A stretch of 64,000 bases of DNA from Parcubacteria bacterium C7867-008. Its GTDB lineage: Bacteria; Patescibacteria; Paceibacteria; UBA9973; UBA2103. Below, one piece after another: positions 1 through 8,399 of the stretch. The translations under genes were made by a program, and so were the position numbers. Every line of letters begins with the position of its first letter. Positions within the stretch are counted from its first letter, which is position 1. The stretch spans positions 124,001 through 188,000 of the forward strand of contig LFCR01000004.1 of the NCBI GenBank assembly GCA_001189215.1, read 5' to 3'. The notes beneath the pieces are model-generated. The model saw nothing but the letters and a program-made list of their open reading frames with translations. It was not told the origin of the DNA and searched no databases.

Positions 1-10
1 ATAGATGAAG

Positions 11-1327
11 CTAGGACATGCCTCTAATTTCTGCCCCAATAGCGGTGAGACGAGAAACCAGGTCTTCATACCCACGATTAATGCTATACACGTTACGTAA
101 TATGGACTGACCATCCGCACCGAGCATAGCAATTAAGAGGATTGTTGCTGGTCGTAGTGCAGGAGGGCACACCAATTCAGAACCACGCAGATGACGAGGA
201 CCGGTGATTGAAATACGGTGTGGATCAAGAAGAAGGGTATCTGCCCCTAAGCGATCAAGTTCGGTGTAGTAGATCGCACGCTTTTCATATACCCAGTCAT
301 GAATGAGAGTGGTTCCCTCTGCTTGTGTAGCAATTACAGCAAAGAACGGAAGATTATCGATGTTCAAACCTGGATACGGTCGTGCATGAATCTTTTCAGG
401 GAATGCTGTGAGTTGTGTTGTTGTTGCATCAATAGCAATGTCCGCGAGTTTGGTAATACCATTCTCGCTCACCCCTACATCGGTAACCTCAAAGGGAAGC
501 CCCATAGCTTCAAGTACGGCAAGCTCTACCTCAAGGAATTCAATCGGTGCGCGGGTGATAGTGAGCTTTGAATGGGTCGTTACCGCAGCTGCAATAAAGA
601 ACATGGCATCAGTGGGATCTTCCGCAACCGTGTACGACACATCTACATTCATTTCCGGTAGTCCGGTGATCGTAAGTGTCGTGGTGCCAACACCATCAAT
701 CGTTGCACCAAGCAGTTGAAGGTATCCGCAAATCTCCTGTACCTGGTAGTTTGCAGATGCGTATTTAATGACAGACGTACCGGGAATTCGAGAGGCCGCA
801 AAGAGTGCGTTAATCGTTGCCGTATCACTAGACTCATACAGCACGATAGTCTGTGCAGAGAGCTCCGTGTTGCTTACGTGATAGTGGTCACTTTCTGTAT
901 CGATCTTCACACCGAATCGTTCAAGTGCCCACAAGTGCGGACGCACGGAACGAAGACCCAGGTGACACCCCCCAGACTGCGGAATATCAAAACTCTTGAA
1001 GTGATGGATGAGCGGACCAATGAACATCAGAATGCTACGCGTGCGGATAGCAGCAGCACGGTCGATACTTGCAAGATCAATAATTTCAGGAGGAGTAAGG
1101 GTAAGAGTGTGATCATCCCATACTGCTTTCATACCGATTGATTCAAGCACCTCAACAAGACGGTGTACCTCTTCGATCTTTGGTACCTGATGGAGGGTGG
1201 TCGTTCCTTTATTAAGAAGTGATGCTGCAAGCAGTGCAACGGCACCATTCTTAGAGCGATTAGTGAGCACTGAGCCGTGTAGCTTCTTTCCGCCCTCAAT
1301 AATGAATCCGCTTTCCGTGCTTGCCAT
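11..1327 (-). CDS. murA: UDP-N-acetylglucosamine 1-carboxyvinyltransferase (MurA)
   Basis: This 438-residue EPSP-synthase-fold enzyme transfers enolpyruvate from PEP to UDP-GlcNAc, the first committed step of cytoplasmic peptidoglycan precursor synthesis. The active-site loop GGCHLGLR carries the catalytic cysteine (Cys121), and the Lys-Asn pair near residue 26 matches the substrate-binding lysine of the family. The length is close to normal for MurA (about 420). A minus-strand TACAAT box (1336-1341) lies 8 nt before the ATG and there is no Shine-Dalgarno, so the mRNA is probably leaderless. The presence of murA, mraY, murG and mltG in one window argues for a real cell wall. Confidence 0.95.
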   Translation of the reverse strand: MASTESGFIIEGGKKLHGSVLTNRSKNGAVALLAASLLNKGTTTLHQVPKIEEVHRLVEVLESIGMKAVWDDHTLTLTPPEIIDLASIDRAAAIRTRSILMFIGPLIHHFKSFDIPQSGGCHLGLRSVRPHLWALERFGVKIDTESDHYHVSNTELSAQTIVLYESSDTATINALFAASRIPGTSVIKYASANYQVQEICGYLQLLGATIDGVGTTTLTITGLPEMNVDVSYTVAEDPTDAMFFIAAAVTTHSKLTITRAPIEFLEVELAVLEAMGLPFEVTDVGVSENGITKLADIAIDATTTQLTAFPEKIHARPYPGLNIDNLPFFAVIATQAEGTTLIHDWVYEKRAIYYTELDRLGADTLLLDPHRISITGPRHLRGSELVCPPALRPATILLIAMLGADGQSILRNVYSINRGYEDLVSRLTAIGAEIRGMS

Positions 1328-1361
1328 AGGGACCTATTGTACAACGAGTATATTCATATAA

Positions 1362-1388
1362 GAAAATGCCCGCCGGGGTACGGCGGAC
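1362..1388 (-). terminator. intrinsic terminator of the 1411-1674 gene
   Basis: On the minus strand a GC-rich 8-bp stem (one G-T wobble) with a 5-nt loop is followed by ATTTTC. It lies between the stop of the small upstream gene and the murA promoter, so it insulates murA from read-through. Confidence 0.75.
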
Positions 1389-1410
1389 ACATTCGACACG
1401 GGACTGGCCA

Positions 1411-1674
1411 TCAGGCAGCATTCAGTAGACCCATAAGTTGTGCATTACTCTTCATGCGCAATCTGAGCTGACCAGGAGTGCCGGCCACAACACCAACCGT
1501 CTCTCCGGCCAGGTGACCCGCGTAAAGGGTGAACTCTGGGCGATCATGGACCGTGGTGAGAGAAGCTGCATATTCTTGTTCGTAACGCACAAAGTCCTCG
1601 CGAGTGACTTCACGCCACCCACGGCTATCGTTGATAATGAAGTAGCGACACTGTTCGTCCATCACTGTTGGCAT
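1411..1674 (-). CDS. small protein of unknown function
   Basis: I do not recognise this 87-residue protein. A longer in-frame start at 1746 exists, but the ATG at 1674 has an AGAGGAG Shine-Dalgarno 6-7 nt upstream and a TTGATT/TACAGT promoter pair behind it, so I prefer it. The product is soluble, mixed alpha/beta in character and without cysteine pairs or a signal peptide. It is a single-gene unit with its own promoter and terminator, divergent from mreB. It belongs to the class of small Shine-Dalgarno-containing modules scattered through the window. Confidence 0.7.
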   Translation of the reverse strand: MPTVMDEQCRYFIINDSRGWREVTREDFVRYEQEYAASLTTVHDRPEFTLYAGHLAGETVGVVAGTPGQLRLRMKSNAQLMGLLNAA

Positions 1675-1774
1675 TGGAATCTCCTCTGAACTGGACTGTA
1701 CATATGATTTGAAATAAATCAACTTCTGACGATATTTTGTAGCCAAAAGATAAAGGCGTTATGATGAGTGGGTA

Positions 1775-2788
1775 ATGGCATCTTTTTCCCCTAAGCTAGG
1801 TATCGACCTGGGCACTACAAACGTGCTTGTCTTTGTGCCTGGACGCGGTGTTGTTCTGAACGAACCATCCGTAGTTGCTGTCTCCACAGAAACAAATAAG
1901 GTACTCGCAATTGGTACTGAAGCGAAAGCAATGATTGGTCGTACTCCAGACACCATCACTGCCTATCGTCCTATGAAAGACGGGGTTATCGCAGACTATC
2001 GTGTCACCGAAGCAATGCTCCGATATTTCATTCGCAAGGCACTAGGGAAGTGGAATCTTTTCAAGCCCATTGTTCTTATTTCTGTGCCCGCAGGTGTCAC
2101 CTCAACAGAAAAGCGTGCCGTCATTGAAGCTGCAGCAAAGGCAGGTGCAGCAAATGCATTCGTGGTTAAAGAACCAATCCTTGCGGCCATTGGTGCAGGT
2201 ATTCCCATTCAGGAAGCACTAGGACGCATGGTGGCAGATATTGGTGGAGGTACTATCGATGTCGCCGTAATTTCCCTTGGCGGTATCGTTGCCTCAACGT
2301 CCGTGAAGTGTGCCGGGAACAAGCTTGATCGTTCTATCGTTGATTATGTAAAGAAGAAGTACAACCTAGCCATTGGAGATAAGACGGCGGAAGAGATCAA
2401 GATTCAAATTGGTTCAGCCGTACCGGTTAACGAAGAGCTTTCTATACAAGTGAAAGGTAGAGACTTGGTGTCTGGTCTTCCCCGTACTATCGAACTTCGT
2501 ACCAATGAAGTGGTACAAGCGATGAGTCGTGAACTACGTGAAATGATGGGTGCGATTCGTAAGGTGCTCCAGGAAACTCCACCAGAGCTTGCAAGTGACA
2601 TCATCGATAACGGGATCATCCTCACAGGTGGTTCCTCACAACTCCGTCACCTCCCAGAACTCGTATTCCGTCGTACGGGAGTACAGTCCAAACTGGCACA
2701 AGATGCATACTTCTGTGTGGCGCGTGGTACTGGCATTGCACTCAAACATTTAGATACGTATCAAAAGAGTATTATCTCCAAGCGATAA
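1775..2788 (+). CDS. mreB: rod-shape-determining actin homologue MreB
   Basis: The 337-residue protein has the actin/HSP70 nucleotide-binding signature: phosphate-1 loop GIDLGTTN (9-16), phosphate-2 loop ADIGGGTID (154-162) and an adenosine motif LTGGSSQL near residue 288. Length and layout fit MreB rather than FtsA or DnaK. MreB filaments at the inner membrane position wall synthesis together with RodA (49057) and MraY (47954). A TATGAT box (1760-1765) ends 9 nt before the ATG, with no Shine-Dalgarno, so the transcript is probably leaderless. Confidence 0.94.
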   Translation: MASFSPKLGIDLGTTNVLVFVPGRGVVLNEPSVVAVSTETNKVLAIGTEAKAMIGRTPDTITAYRPMKDGVIADYRVTEAMLRYFIRKALGKWNLFKPIVLISVPAGVTSTEKRAVIEAAAKAGAANAFVVKEPILAAIGAGIPIQEALGRMVADIGGGTIDVAVISLGGIVASTSVKCAGNKLDRSIVDYVKKKYNLAIGDKTAEEIKIQIGSAVPVNEELSIQVKGRDLVSGLPRTIELRTNEVVQAMSRELREMMGAIRKVLQETPPELASDIIDNGIILTGGSSQLRHLPELVFRRTGVQSKLAQDAYFCVARGTGIALKHLDTYQKSIISKR

Positions 2789-2794
2789 ACAACA

Positions 2795-2817
2795 GGACCC
2801 GCACACCGTGCGGGTCC
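2795..2817. terminator. bidirectional terminator between convergent genes
   Basis: A perfect 10-bp GC-rich stem (GGACCCGCAC / GTGCGGGTCC) with a 3-nt loop lies directly after mreB and before the convergent 2837-3112 gene. The T-tracts on both sides are weak. Confidence 0.7.
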
Positions 2818-2836
2818 CAAATATTTAGTGGCAAGA

Positions 2837-3112
2837 TCAGAAGATGATCACGAACCCAGCCTTGCCAATTGTCTTACCCCCACCGCTGAACCCACGATCA
2901 TCGCAGCGACGTGGTGTATTGCAGTCACGAGATGCCGAGCCAGTGAGGCCTTTCACGAAAAATCGGATAGGCGGAACTGAAGGAGACCACCGCGGCATAT
3001 ACGACGTCTGCGGTTGTGCCGGGACACTTCGTTCTGGATACGGCGGGATCAGGTCCTGCGCTGCGGCAGGCACGCTGACGGCGAGGCAGAGGACAGAAAA
3101 GACCATACGCAT
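2837..3112 (-). CDS. small secreted protein of unknown function
   Basis: The 91-residue product begins with a clear signal peptide (MRMVFSVLCLAVSVPAAAQ) with an AxA-type cleavage site near residue 18. The mature part is Pro-, Arg- and Gly-rich with two Cys that could form a disulfide. A Shine-Dalgarno-like GAGAGG lies 6 nt before the ATG. A possible TTGACT -35 is at 3186-3191, but its -10 is poor. Codon use is GC-richer than the flanking core genes. No function is assigned. Confidence 0.65.
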   Translation of the reverse strand: MRMVFSVLCLAVSVPAAAQDLIPPYPERSVPAQPQTSYMPRWSPSVPPIRFFVKGLTGSASRDCNTPRRCDDRGFSGGGKTIGKAGFVIIF

Positions 3113-3202
3113 CGTAGCCCTCTCAGCGATAGTGGGTGTGCGGAATGCACGTACCTGTATCTAAGAATGCTACTAAGTTATAAGAAGTCAACGGTAGTTA
3201 AA

Positions 3203-3231
3203 GAAAAGGCCCCGCACTTGCGCGCGGGGTC
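3203..3231 (-). terminator. strong intrinsic terminator of the 3258-3947 gene
   Basis: On the minus strand a GC-rich hairpin (CCCCGC arms closing on a short loop) is followed by CCTTTTCTTT. Confidence 0.85.
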
Positions 3232-3257
3232 TAAAACACATCTCTGCAGCCGTTGTA

Positions 3258-3947
3258 TTAGTAGTTGATACGGCCGCCAACACCGATCATGACGTGGCCG
3301 CCGTCCTGGATGGACGTCAGCGTACGGTACGCCTTGGTGAAGGCGAACACCGATGCGTGATCGTTCAGCTGATAGGACAGGTCGCCATTGAAGTTCACGG
3401 TCACTGCCTTGAGGGCAGCGCTATGCGCGATCGCCGGGGTCACCCCCAGACTAACGCGCTCAGAGAGCTTTATGGAACATGTGCCGCCAGCCTCGAGGAC
3501 CGTTTCCTTGAAGCCGCCGCCCAACTTTTCGTAGGACGCGAACGAGGAGCAGGAACCCGAGATCGGGTACGAGACCGTGACCTTGCCTTCGGGGATGTTC
3601 TTGCCGGCCACGGCGTACCCAGCGACCTGGAAGTCGACGTGTGCCTTGCCAGCATCCACCCCGTAGTTGAGAGTGTAGTCGGTCTCGTTGAGACTTTTCT
3701 TACCAGTCTCAGCATGCCAGACACCTCCGCAGAGGCTGCCGTAGCAGACGGTGCCACTGACCTCCGACGTGGTTCGGTCGGTCAGATTGATGCCCTGTTG
3801 CGGGAAGGGACGACCACTTTGCAGCGTTATCCCTCCGTTGAACGACCCGAGCGAACCCATGGACATTCCATCCCCTTCAGCGTGCGCTGCCGAGGCCGAG
3901 GCTGCGAGAACAAGAGATGTGAAGAGAACCAGTGAGGTAATGCGCAA
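3258..3947 (-). CDS. secreted beta-strand-rich protein resembling an outer-membrane barrel
   Basis: The 229-residue protein has a signal peptide (MRITSLVLFTSLVLAASASAAHAE) and then many alternating-hydrophobicity strands rich in Gly, Thr and Ser. It ends in GVGGRINY, an aromatic C-terminus like those of diderm outer-membrane proteins. Four Cys could pair outside the cell. It has a canonical AAGGAGGAT Shine-Dalgarno, a TTGACT-17-CATAAT promoter (4008-4036) and a strong terminator. Codon use is markedly GC-rich, which suggests acquisition from a diderm donor. A barrel is unexpected in CPR, so a cell-surface beta-sandwich is an equally good reading. No family is recognised. Confidence 0.65.
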   Translation of the reverse strand: MRITSLVLFTSLVLAASASAAHAEGDGMSMGSLGSFNGGITLQSGRPFPQQGINLTDRTTSEVSGTVCYGSLCGGVWHAETGKKSLNETDYTLNYGVDAGKAHVDFQVAGYAVAGKNIPEGKVTVSYPISGSCSSFASYEKLGGGFKETVLEAGGTCSIKLSERVSLGVTPAIAHSAALKAVTVNFNGDLSYQLNDHASVFAFTKAYRTLTSIQDGGHVMIGVGGRINY

Positions 3948-4007
3948 AGGATCCTCCTTATAGCGCGTTGATGAACGATAGCCATACTAACTCACTATCT
4001 ACTTATT

Positions 4008-4036
4008 ATTATGGAACTTATAGTCGGTAAAGTCAA
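4008..4036 (-). promoter_or_regulatory. sigma-70-type promoter of the 3258-3947 gene
   Basis: On the minus strand TTGACT (4031-4036) and CATAAT (4008-4013) are separated by 17 nt. A long 5' leader ends in a strong Shine-Dalgarno. Confidence 0.7.
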
Positions 4037-4066
4037 GTGCTGTAGCATCTCCTATATACTGGATAT

Positions 4067-4762
4067 ATGGCGCATCATGCATACGTAGTAACAGGGGAAT
4101 CGGAGCAGGGTATTGCAGCTGCCATCGCTCATGCAGAGCAAGAACTTGGACTTGTACGAGACAATAACCCTGATCTTATTGTCCTTAGACATGGGTTGTT
4201 TTCCGTAGATGACGCACGCACTATTAGTGATCGTGCTAATCGTGCAGCAATGAATGGAGATCAGAAGGTAATCATTGTTTCTGCATTGCGACTCTTCCAC
4301 GAAGCACAGAATGCACTCCTTAAGATATTTGAAGAGCCACCGTCTGGCACAAATCTTATATTAGTGATCCCATCGGACGGTATGCTGTTACCCACACTCC
4401 GTTCACGCCTCCTTCCTCTACCAGGAAGTACCAATAGCAACACTGTTTCAGTAGATGCCTCTGCATTTCTTGGTCTTAATGGGGCAGCACGTGAGGCCTT
4501 TGTTACAAAACTAGTTGATCGATCTAAATCTGATACCGATGAGGTAAAACAGGCAGCAAGAAACGAGGCAGTGCGTCTTGTAGAGGGTCTTATGAAGGCA
4601 ACGTACGCCGTCCGAGCAAGGGAAGCTGATGCGATGAAACAGCATGTACTCACTGATTTCTTGGAAGATCTCTCTCGATTCCTTCCCATTCTTCATGAAC
4701 GCTCAGCTCCGCTAAAACTCATATTTGAACACATTCTTTTGGTTATCCCCAAAGGGCTTTAG
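4067..4762 (+). CDS. holB: reduced DNA polymerase III delta'-like clamp-loader subunit
   Basis: The 231-residue product matches the core of HolB/DnaX-like AAA+ proteins: VDDARTISDRANRAAMNGDQKVIIVSA, then the hallmark NALLKIFEEPP (about residues 85-95) and an arginine-containing LRSRLLPLP. The N-terminal Walker A region is short and no P-loop is visible. Delta' is often a non-hydrolysing stator, so this is compatible with the role, but it is well below the usual 320-plus residues. A TATACT box (4055-4060) ends 6 nt before the ATG, so the mRNA is probably leaderless. Confidence 0.82.
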   Translation: MAHHAYVVTGESEQGIAAAIAHAEQELGLVRDNNPDLIVLRHGLFSVDDARTISDRANRAAMNGDQKVIIVSALRLFHEAQNALLKIFEEPPSGTNLILVIPSDGMLLPTLRSRLLPLPGSTNSNTVSVDASAFLGLNGAAREAFVTKLVDRSKSDTDEVKQAARNEAVRLVEGLMKATYAVRAREADAMKQHVLTDFLEDLSRFLPILHERSAPLKLIFEHILLVIPKGL

Positions 4763-4770
4763 GAAGCCCT
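4753..4770 (+). terminator. weak hairpin at the holB stop
   Basis: AGGGCTT/AAGCCCT forms a 7-bp stem overlapping the stop codon, followed by AATTTG. It is a modest terminator candidate. Confidence 0.45.
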
Positions 4771-4837
4771 AATTTGACGGATTAGGGGGTATCTGGTAAA
4801 GTTATACCACATTAATTTATTGATTTATCAACTGTCT

Positions 4838-5938
4838 ATGGCCGTGAAAAGCACCAAAAAGTCAGCTCCGAAGAAGAAAACCGCTCCGAAAGCGGCTTCT
4901 AAGGCTACGACCACCAAGCTCTCGTTCGACAGCGCAGTTCTCGTAAAGAAACTGCTTGCTGAGGTACCTGAGCGTGCCCGTGAGGTACTGGTATACCGCT
5001 TCGGCCTAGGCACAAGCGCAGAGCGCGAGACGCTCGAGGCTATTGGTGAGCGTTGGAGCATCACCCGTGAGCGTGTACGTCAAATCGAGGCTGCTGGTCT
5101 TGATGCAATTCGTTCTTCAAAGGCATTCAAGGATGCTGGCTCAGCATTCGATGATCTCAGCAACCATGTAAAGACACTCGGTGCAGTGGTTGAAGAGGAC
5201 GCACTTCTCAATGGACTCTCTTCTGATGAGAAGGCTCGTAACCGCTTCCGTTTCCTTCTCGTCGTTGGGAGCGCATTCTTCCGTGAGCGTGAGACCGATG
5301 AATTCTACGCACGTTGGCATGTTGATCATGCAACCGCTGAACTCGTACACAAGGCACTTACTCGTCTCTACGCACAGCTTTCTGATACTCAGGTACTTGC
5401 TGAGGGAGAAATGATGGATCGTTTCCTTGATGAACTTAAGGACATCAACGATGCATATCGCAACGAGGAGGTTCTCAAGCGTTGGCTCTCTCTTTCAAAG
5501 ACCATTTCTTCTAATCCACTCGCTGAGTGGGGGCGTGCAGAAGCTCCTGCTATCCGCACCAAGGGTATCCGTGACTACGCATACCTCGTTATCAAGCGTT
5601 CTGGTGAGCCAATGCACTTCTCTGATGTTGCAAAGTCTATTAGCCAGATGTTTGCCAAGGAGGCCCATGTTGCTACCACCCATAACGAGCTCATCAAAGA
5701 TGCTCGCTTCGTACTCGTTGGTCGTGGTCTCTACGCTCTCTCTGAGTGGGGATACCAGCCAGGCGTTGTTCGTGATGTGATCAAGACCGTTCTTAAGAAG
5801 GAAGGTCCACTTACTCGCGAGCGTGTTATGGAGGAAGTAAAGAAGGTTCGTTACGTAAAGGACAACACGATTCTCGTGAACCTAAACGATCCTCGCTACT
5901 TCAAGCGAAACAAGAACGGTACCTACGCTGTTGCGTAA
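4838..5938 (+). CDS. sigma-70 region-4 / HARE-HTH fusion protein
   Basis: The 366-residue protein starts with a Lys/Ala-rich basic tail. It continues with a sigma-70 region-4-like helix-turn-helix (about residues 40-95: REVLVYRFGL, ETLEAIGERWSITRERVRQIE) but lacks regions 2 and 3. The C-terminal part (about 240-330) resembles the HARE-HTH fold of the RNA polymerase delta subunit (YLVIKRSGEPMHFSDVAKSI, VLVGRGLYALSEWG). It may touch RNA polymerase and -35 DNA as an accessory factor rather than act as a full sigma. The ATG at 4838 is preferred over the TTG at 4820. Strong codon bias suggests high expression. Confidence 0.8.
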   Translation: MAVKSTKKSAPKKKTAPKAASKATTTKLSFDSAVLVKKLLAEVPERAREVLVYRFGLGTSAERETLEAIGERWSITRERVRQIEAAGLDAIRSSKAFKDAGSAFDDLSNHVKTLGAVVEEDALLNGLSSDEKARNRFRFLLVVGSAFFRERETDEFYARWHVDHATAELVHKALTRLYAQLSDTQVLAEGEMMDRFLDELKDINDAYRNEEVLKRWLSLSKTISSNPLAEWGRAEAPAIRTKGIRDYAYLVIKRSGEPMHFSDVAKSISQMFAKEAHVATTHNELIKDARFVLVGRGLYALSEWGYQPGVVRDVIKTVLKKEGPLTRERVMEEVKKVRYVKDNTILVNLNDPRYFKRNKNGTYAVA

Positions 5939-5951
5939 GCACTGAATCCCC

Positions 5952-5990
5952 GAGAACAGCCCGCGTCCTCCAGACGCGGGCTGTTCTCTT
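5952..5990 (+). terminator. strong intrinsic terminator
   Basis: GAGAACAGCCCGCGTC pairs with GACGCGGGCTGTTCTC around a short loop, followed by TTGCT. It ends the sigma4/HARE-HTH unit just before the -10 box of the next gene. Confidence 0.85.
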
Positions 5991-6004
5991 GCTATACTTT
6001 CGAC

Positions 6005-7381
6005 ATGAACCCATCGGATCTTCCGTTGATGAAGTTTGTTGTTAAGCAACGCAATAAACTTTCGAGTAAAGGACACTATATTGATTGGGAACCAGTCGCT
6101 TGGACGTTTGCGATTATAAACGTTCTCTTTCTATTTCTTGCGCCCTTTCAGGCATTACGTAACTTTGAATTCCTTCTGTTCTTTGCGCCACTCTGGCTTC
6201 CACTTCTCACTATCTACGCTGCAGCGAATCGCGTTGTGCAGTATCGTCGTGCCAAGTTCTTAGCAAAGCAGAAGTACGTACTTCTTGAACTACGTCTGCC
6301 ACGAGAAACTAAGAAGACACCTCTTGCTATGGAGCTGTTCTTCTCAAACATGCACTTTGGTCCCGGTGAATCCACTAACTACAAAGTCTACAAACTTGGA
6401 AACATTCGCCCGTGGTGGTCTGTTGAAATTGTCTCGCTCGGAGGACAGGTTCATTTCTATATATGGACGCGTGAAGCGCATCGTCGCGGTATTGAAAGCT
6501 ATCTGTATTCTCAGTATCCAGACATGGAAATCATTGAGGCGGAAGACTACAGCCTTATCACCGACCCATCTGATGATGAGCACAAACTCTTTGGTGAGGA
6601 GTTTATAAAATCTATTCCTGATGAAAAGGGGCAGCCAGATCCTTATCCAATAAAGACATACATTGAGTATGGACTTGATAAGGCAGGTACTAAGCCGGAA
6701 GAACAGATTGATCCTCTTGCACAGGTGATCGAACTCCTTGGCTCTCTTGGACCAAAGGAACAGTTCTGGATACAAATCATGTTCCGTATAACAAAGAAGG
6801 AAAAGTATAATGGGGAGAAGGACTGGAAAAAAGCTGGGCAAGAAGAGATCGCAAAAATACGTGAGGCAACAAGACAAAAAAGCTACTACATTGATCCCGC
6901 AACAGGAAAGAAGGTGGAGACCGATGGTTTCCCGAATCCAACCAAAGGACAGCTTGAGACAATCGCAGACATTGAACGCAATATTAATAAGCCTGGCTTT
7001 GATGTTGGTATTCGTACCATTTATTCAGGCCCTAAAGATTCGTATCAGGGATTCATGTCTAGCTTTGTGCTTGCGCTATGGAAGCCATTCGCAAATGAAA
7101 CTGGTGCGTCGCTTAAGCAACTAGGGGGATACTCTGCGGGCTTCAATGACTATCCATGGGAAGACCCGAAAGGTCTTGCGCATGACTTCGTTGAGAAGAA
7201 GATTGTGAAGCTCTATCGCAGGCGTGCCTTTTTCAATCAACCATACCAAGGTCCATGGTCCATTATGAGCAGCGAAGAGCTCGCAACACTCTTCCATATC
7301 CCATCAAGTACCATCAACACACCTGGCCTCCCACGTATACAGTCCACCACGAGGGGTGCTCCTACCAATCTTCCTGTGTAG
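6005..7381 (+). CDS. CPR membrane protein, likely DUF8128-type secretion/conjugation-associated
   Basis: The 458-residue protein has two N-terminal membrane segments (about 30-75), followed by a cytoplasmic alpha/beta region with no Walker motifs. From memory of CPR proteins, the closing region with RRAFF and ELATLFHIPS resembles the segment that precedes the ATPase domain of VirB4/TraD-like proteins in this phylum. Here the ATPase is absent, so it could be a membrane partner of such a machine. A TATACT box (5993-5998) lies 6 nt before the ATG, and mltG starts 2 nt after the stop. Confidence 0.65.
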   Translation: MNPSDLPLMKFVVKQRNKLSSKGHYIDWEPVAWTFAIINVLFLFLAPFQALRNFEFLLFFAPLWLPLLTIYAAANRVVQYRRAKFLAKQKYVLLELRLPRETKKTPLAMELFFSNMHFGPGESTNYKVYKLGNIRPWWSVEIVSLGGQVHFYIWTREAHRRGIESYLYSQYPDMEIIEAEDYSLITDPSDDEHKLFGEEFIKSIPDEKGQPDPYPIKTYIEYGLDKAGTKPEEQIDPLAQVIELLGSLGPKEQFWIQIMFRITKKEKYNGEKDWKKAGQEEIAKIREATRQKSYYIDPATGKKVETDGFPNPTKGQLETIADIERNINKPGFDVGIRTIYSGPKDSYQGFMSSFVLALWKPFANETGASLKQLGGYSAGFNDYPWEDPKGLAHDFVEKKIVKLYRRRAFFNQPYQGPWSIMSSEELATLFHIPSSTINTPGLPRIQSTTRGAPTNLPV

Positions 7382-7382
7382 C

Positions 7383-8399
7383 ATGAGTGTGCCTAAACAA
7401 TTTCACCTCCGTACCGTGCTGCTTCGCGCACAGATACAGTCCCTATGGGTGCGGTTCCGTAAAGCCTATGTACTCACACTTGTTGCGTTGTTCGTCGTTG
7501 TGTTTATTCCACTATCAATACTCTTCGTTCCTCCATACCACTTTCCTAAAGGAGAGCTGATCTCTATACCGGCAGACAGCACCAGTGAAGAGATTGCCGA
7601 TGAGCTAGCTGATCAACATGTTATACGCAGTGCTGCACAGTTTCGTATCTACACACGTCTAACAGGTGACGATCGTACCCTACAATCCGGTATCTATGTA
7701 TTCGATCATGCACTTGGATTAGTGAGTGTTGCGCATCGCATAGCAAATGGAGATCATGGAATTGAAGAGTCTCGTGTCACACTCACAGAGGGTATGACAA
7801 ACAAAGACATGGCACGCACTATTGCAGCGGGTGTACCTGGCTTTGATACAAAAGCATTCTTAGAACAAGCATCGACCAGTGAAGGGTACTTGTTCCCAGA
7901 CACGTACTTCATTCTTCCCGGTACCACACCAGAAGACATGGTCCTTAGACTACGTACCCAGTTTGATACCAAGATACTAACTATTCAGAAAGAGGTTGAT
8001 GCGTCAAAGATGTCTCTGAACAATTTGGTGATCCTTGCATCGATATTGGAACGAGAAGCACAAGGCATTGAAGATATGCGTATGGTGTCTGGCATTCTCA
8101 ACAACCGTCTTCGTATCGACATGCCCCTACAAGTCGATGCGGTATTTGGCTATGTGCATGGAGAGAATGGGTACACCCCAACTGCAGCAGATCTCGAGAG
8201 CGACTCTCCATACAACACGTACCGAGTGAAGGGTCTGCCCCCAACACCTATTGCTAATCCCGGCTTGGATGCGTTAAAGGCTGCGGCAACTCCTAAAACT
8301 TCTACTTATTTGTATTACCTAACAGGGAAGGACGGTGAGATGCATTATGCGCGAACGTTTGAAGAGCATAAGCGCAATAGGGAGCTGTATTTAAATTAG
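7383..8399 (+). CDS. mltG: endolytic murein transglycosylase MltG (YceG family)
   Basis: The 338-residue protein has one N-terminal membrane anchor (about 28-49) and an external YceG domain. The motifs EGYLFPDTY (167-175) and LASILERE, with the expected catalytic Glu223, are present, as is the downstream NNRL..MPLQ(V/S)D signature. MltG cuts nascent glycan strands and sets their length. The ATG at 7383 follows the previous stop by one base, so the two genes form an operon. The stop codon abuts the left edge of the repeat array. Confidence 0.93.
   Translation: MSVPKQFHLRTVLLRAQIQSLWVRFRKAYVLTLVALFVVVFIPLSILFVPPYHFPKGELISIPADSTSEEIADELADQHVIRSAAQFRIYTRLTGDDRTLQSGIYVFDHALGLVSVAHRIANGDHGIEESRVTLTEGMTNKDMARTIAAGVPGFDTKAFLEQASTSEGYLFPDTYFILPGTTPEDMVLRLRTQFDTKILTIQKEVDASKMSLNNLVILASILEREAQGIEDMRMVSGILNNRLRIDMPLQVDAVFGYVHGENGYTPTAADLESDSPYNTYRVKGLPPTPIANPGLDALKAAATPKTSTYLYYLTGKDGEMHYARTFEEHKRNRELYLN

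Noticed and set aside
3294..3935. 213-codon ORF antisense to the barrel-like gene
   Set aside because: It is a shadow of a GC-rich gene on the other strand, without promoter or Shine-Dalgarno.
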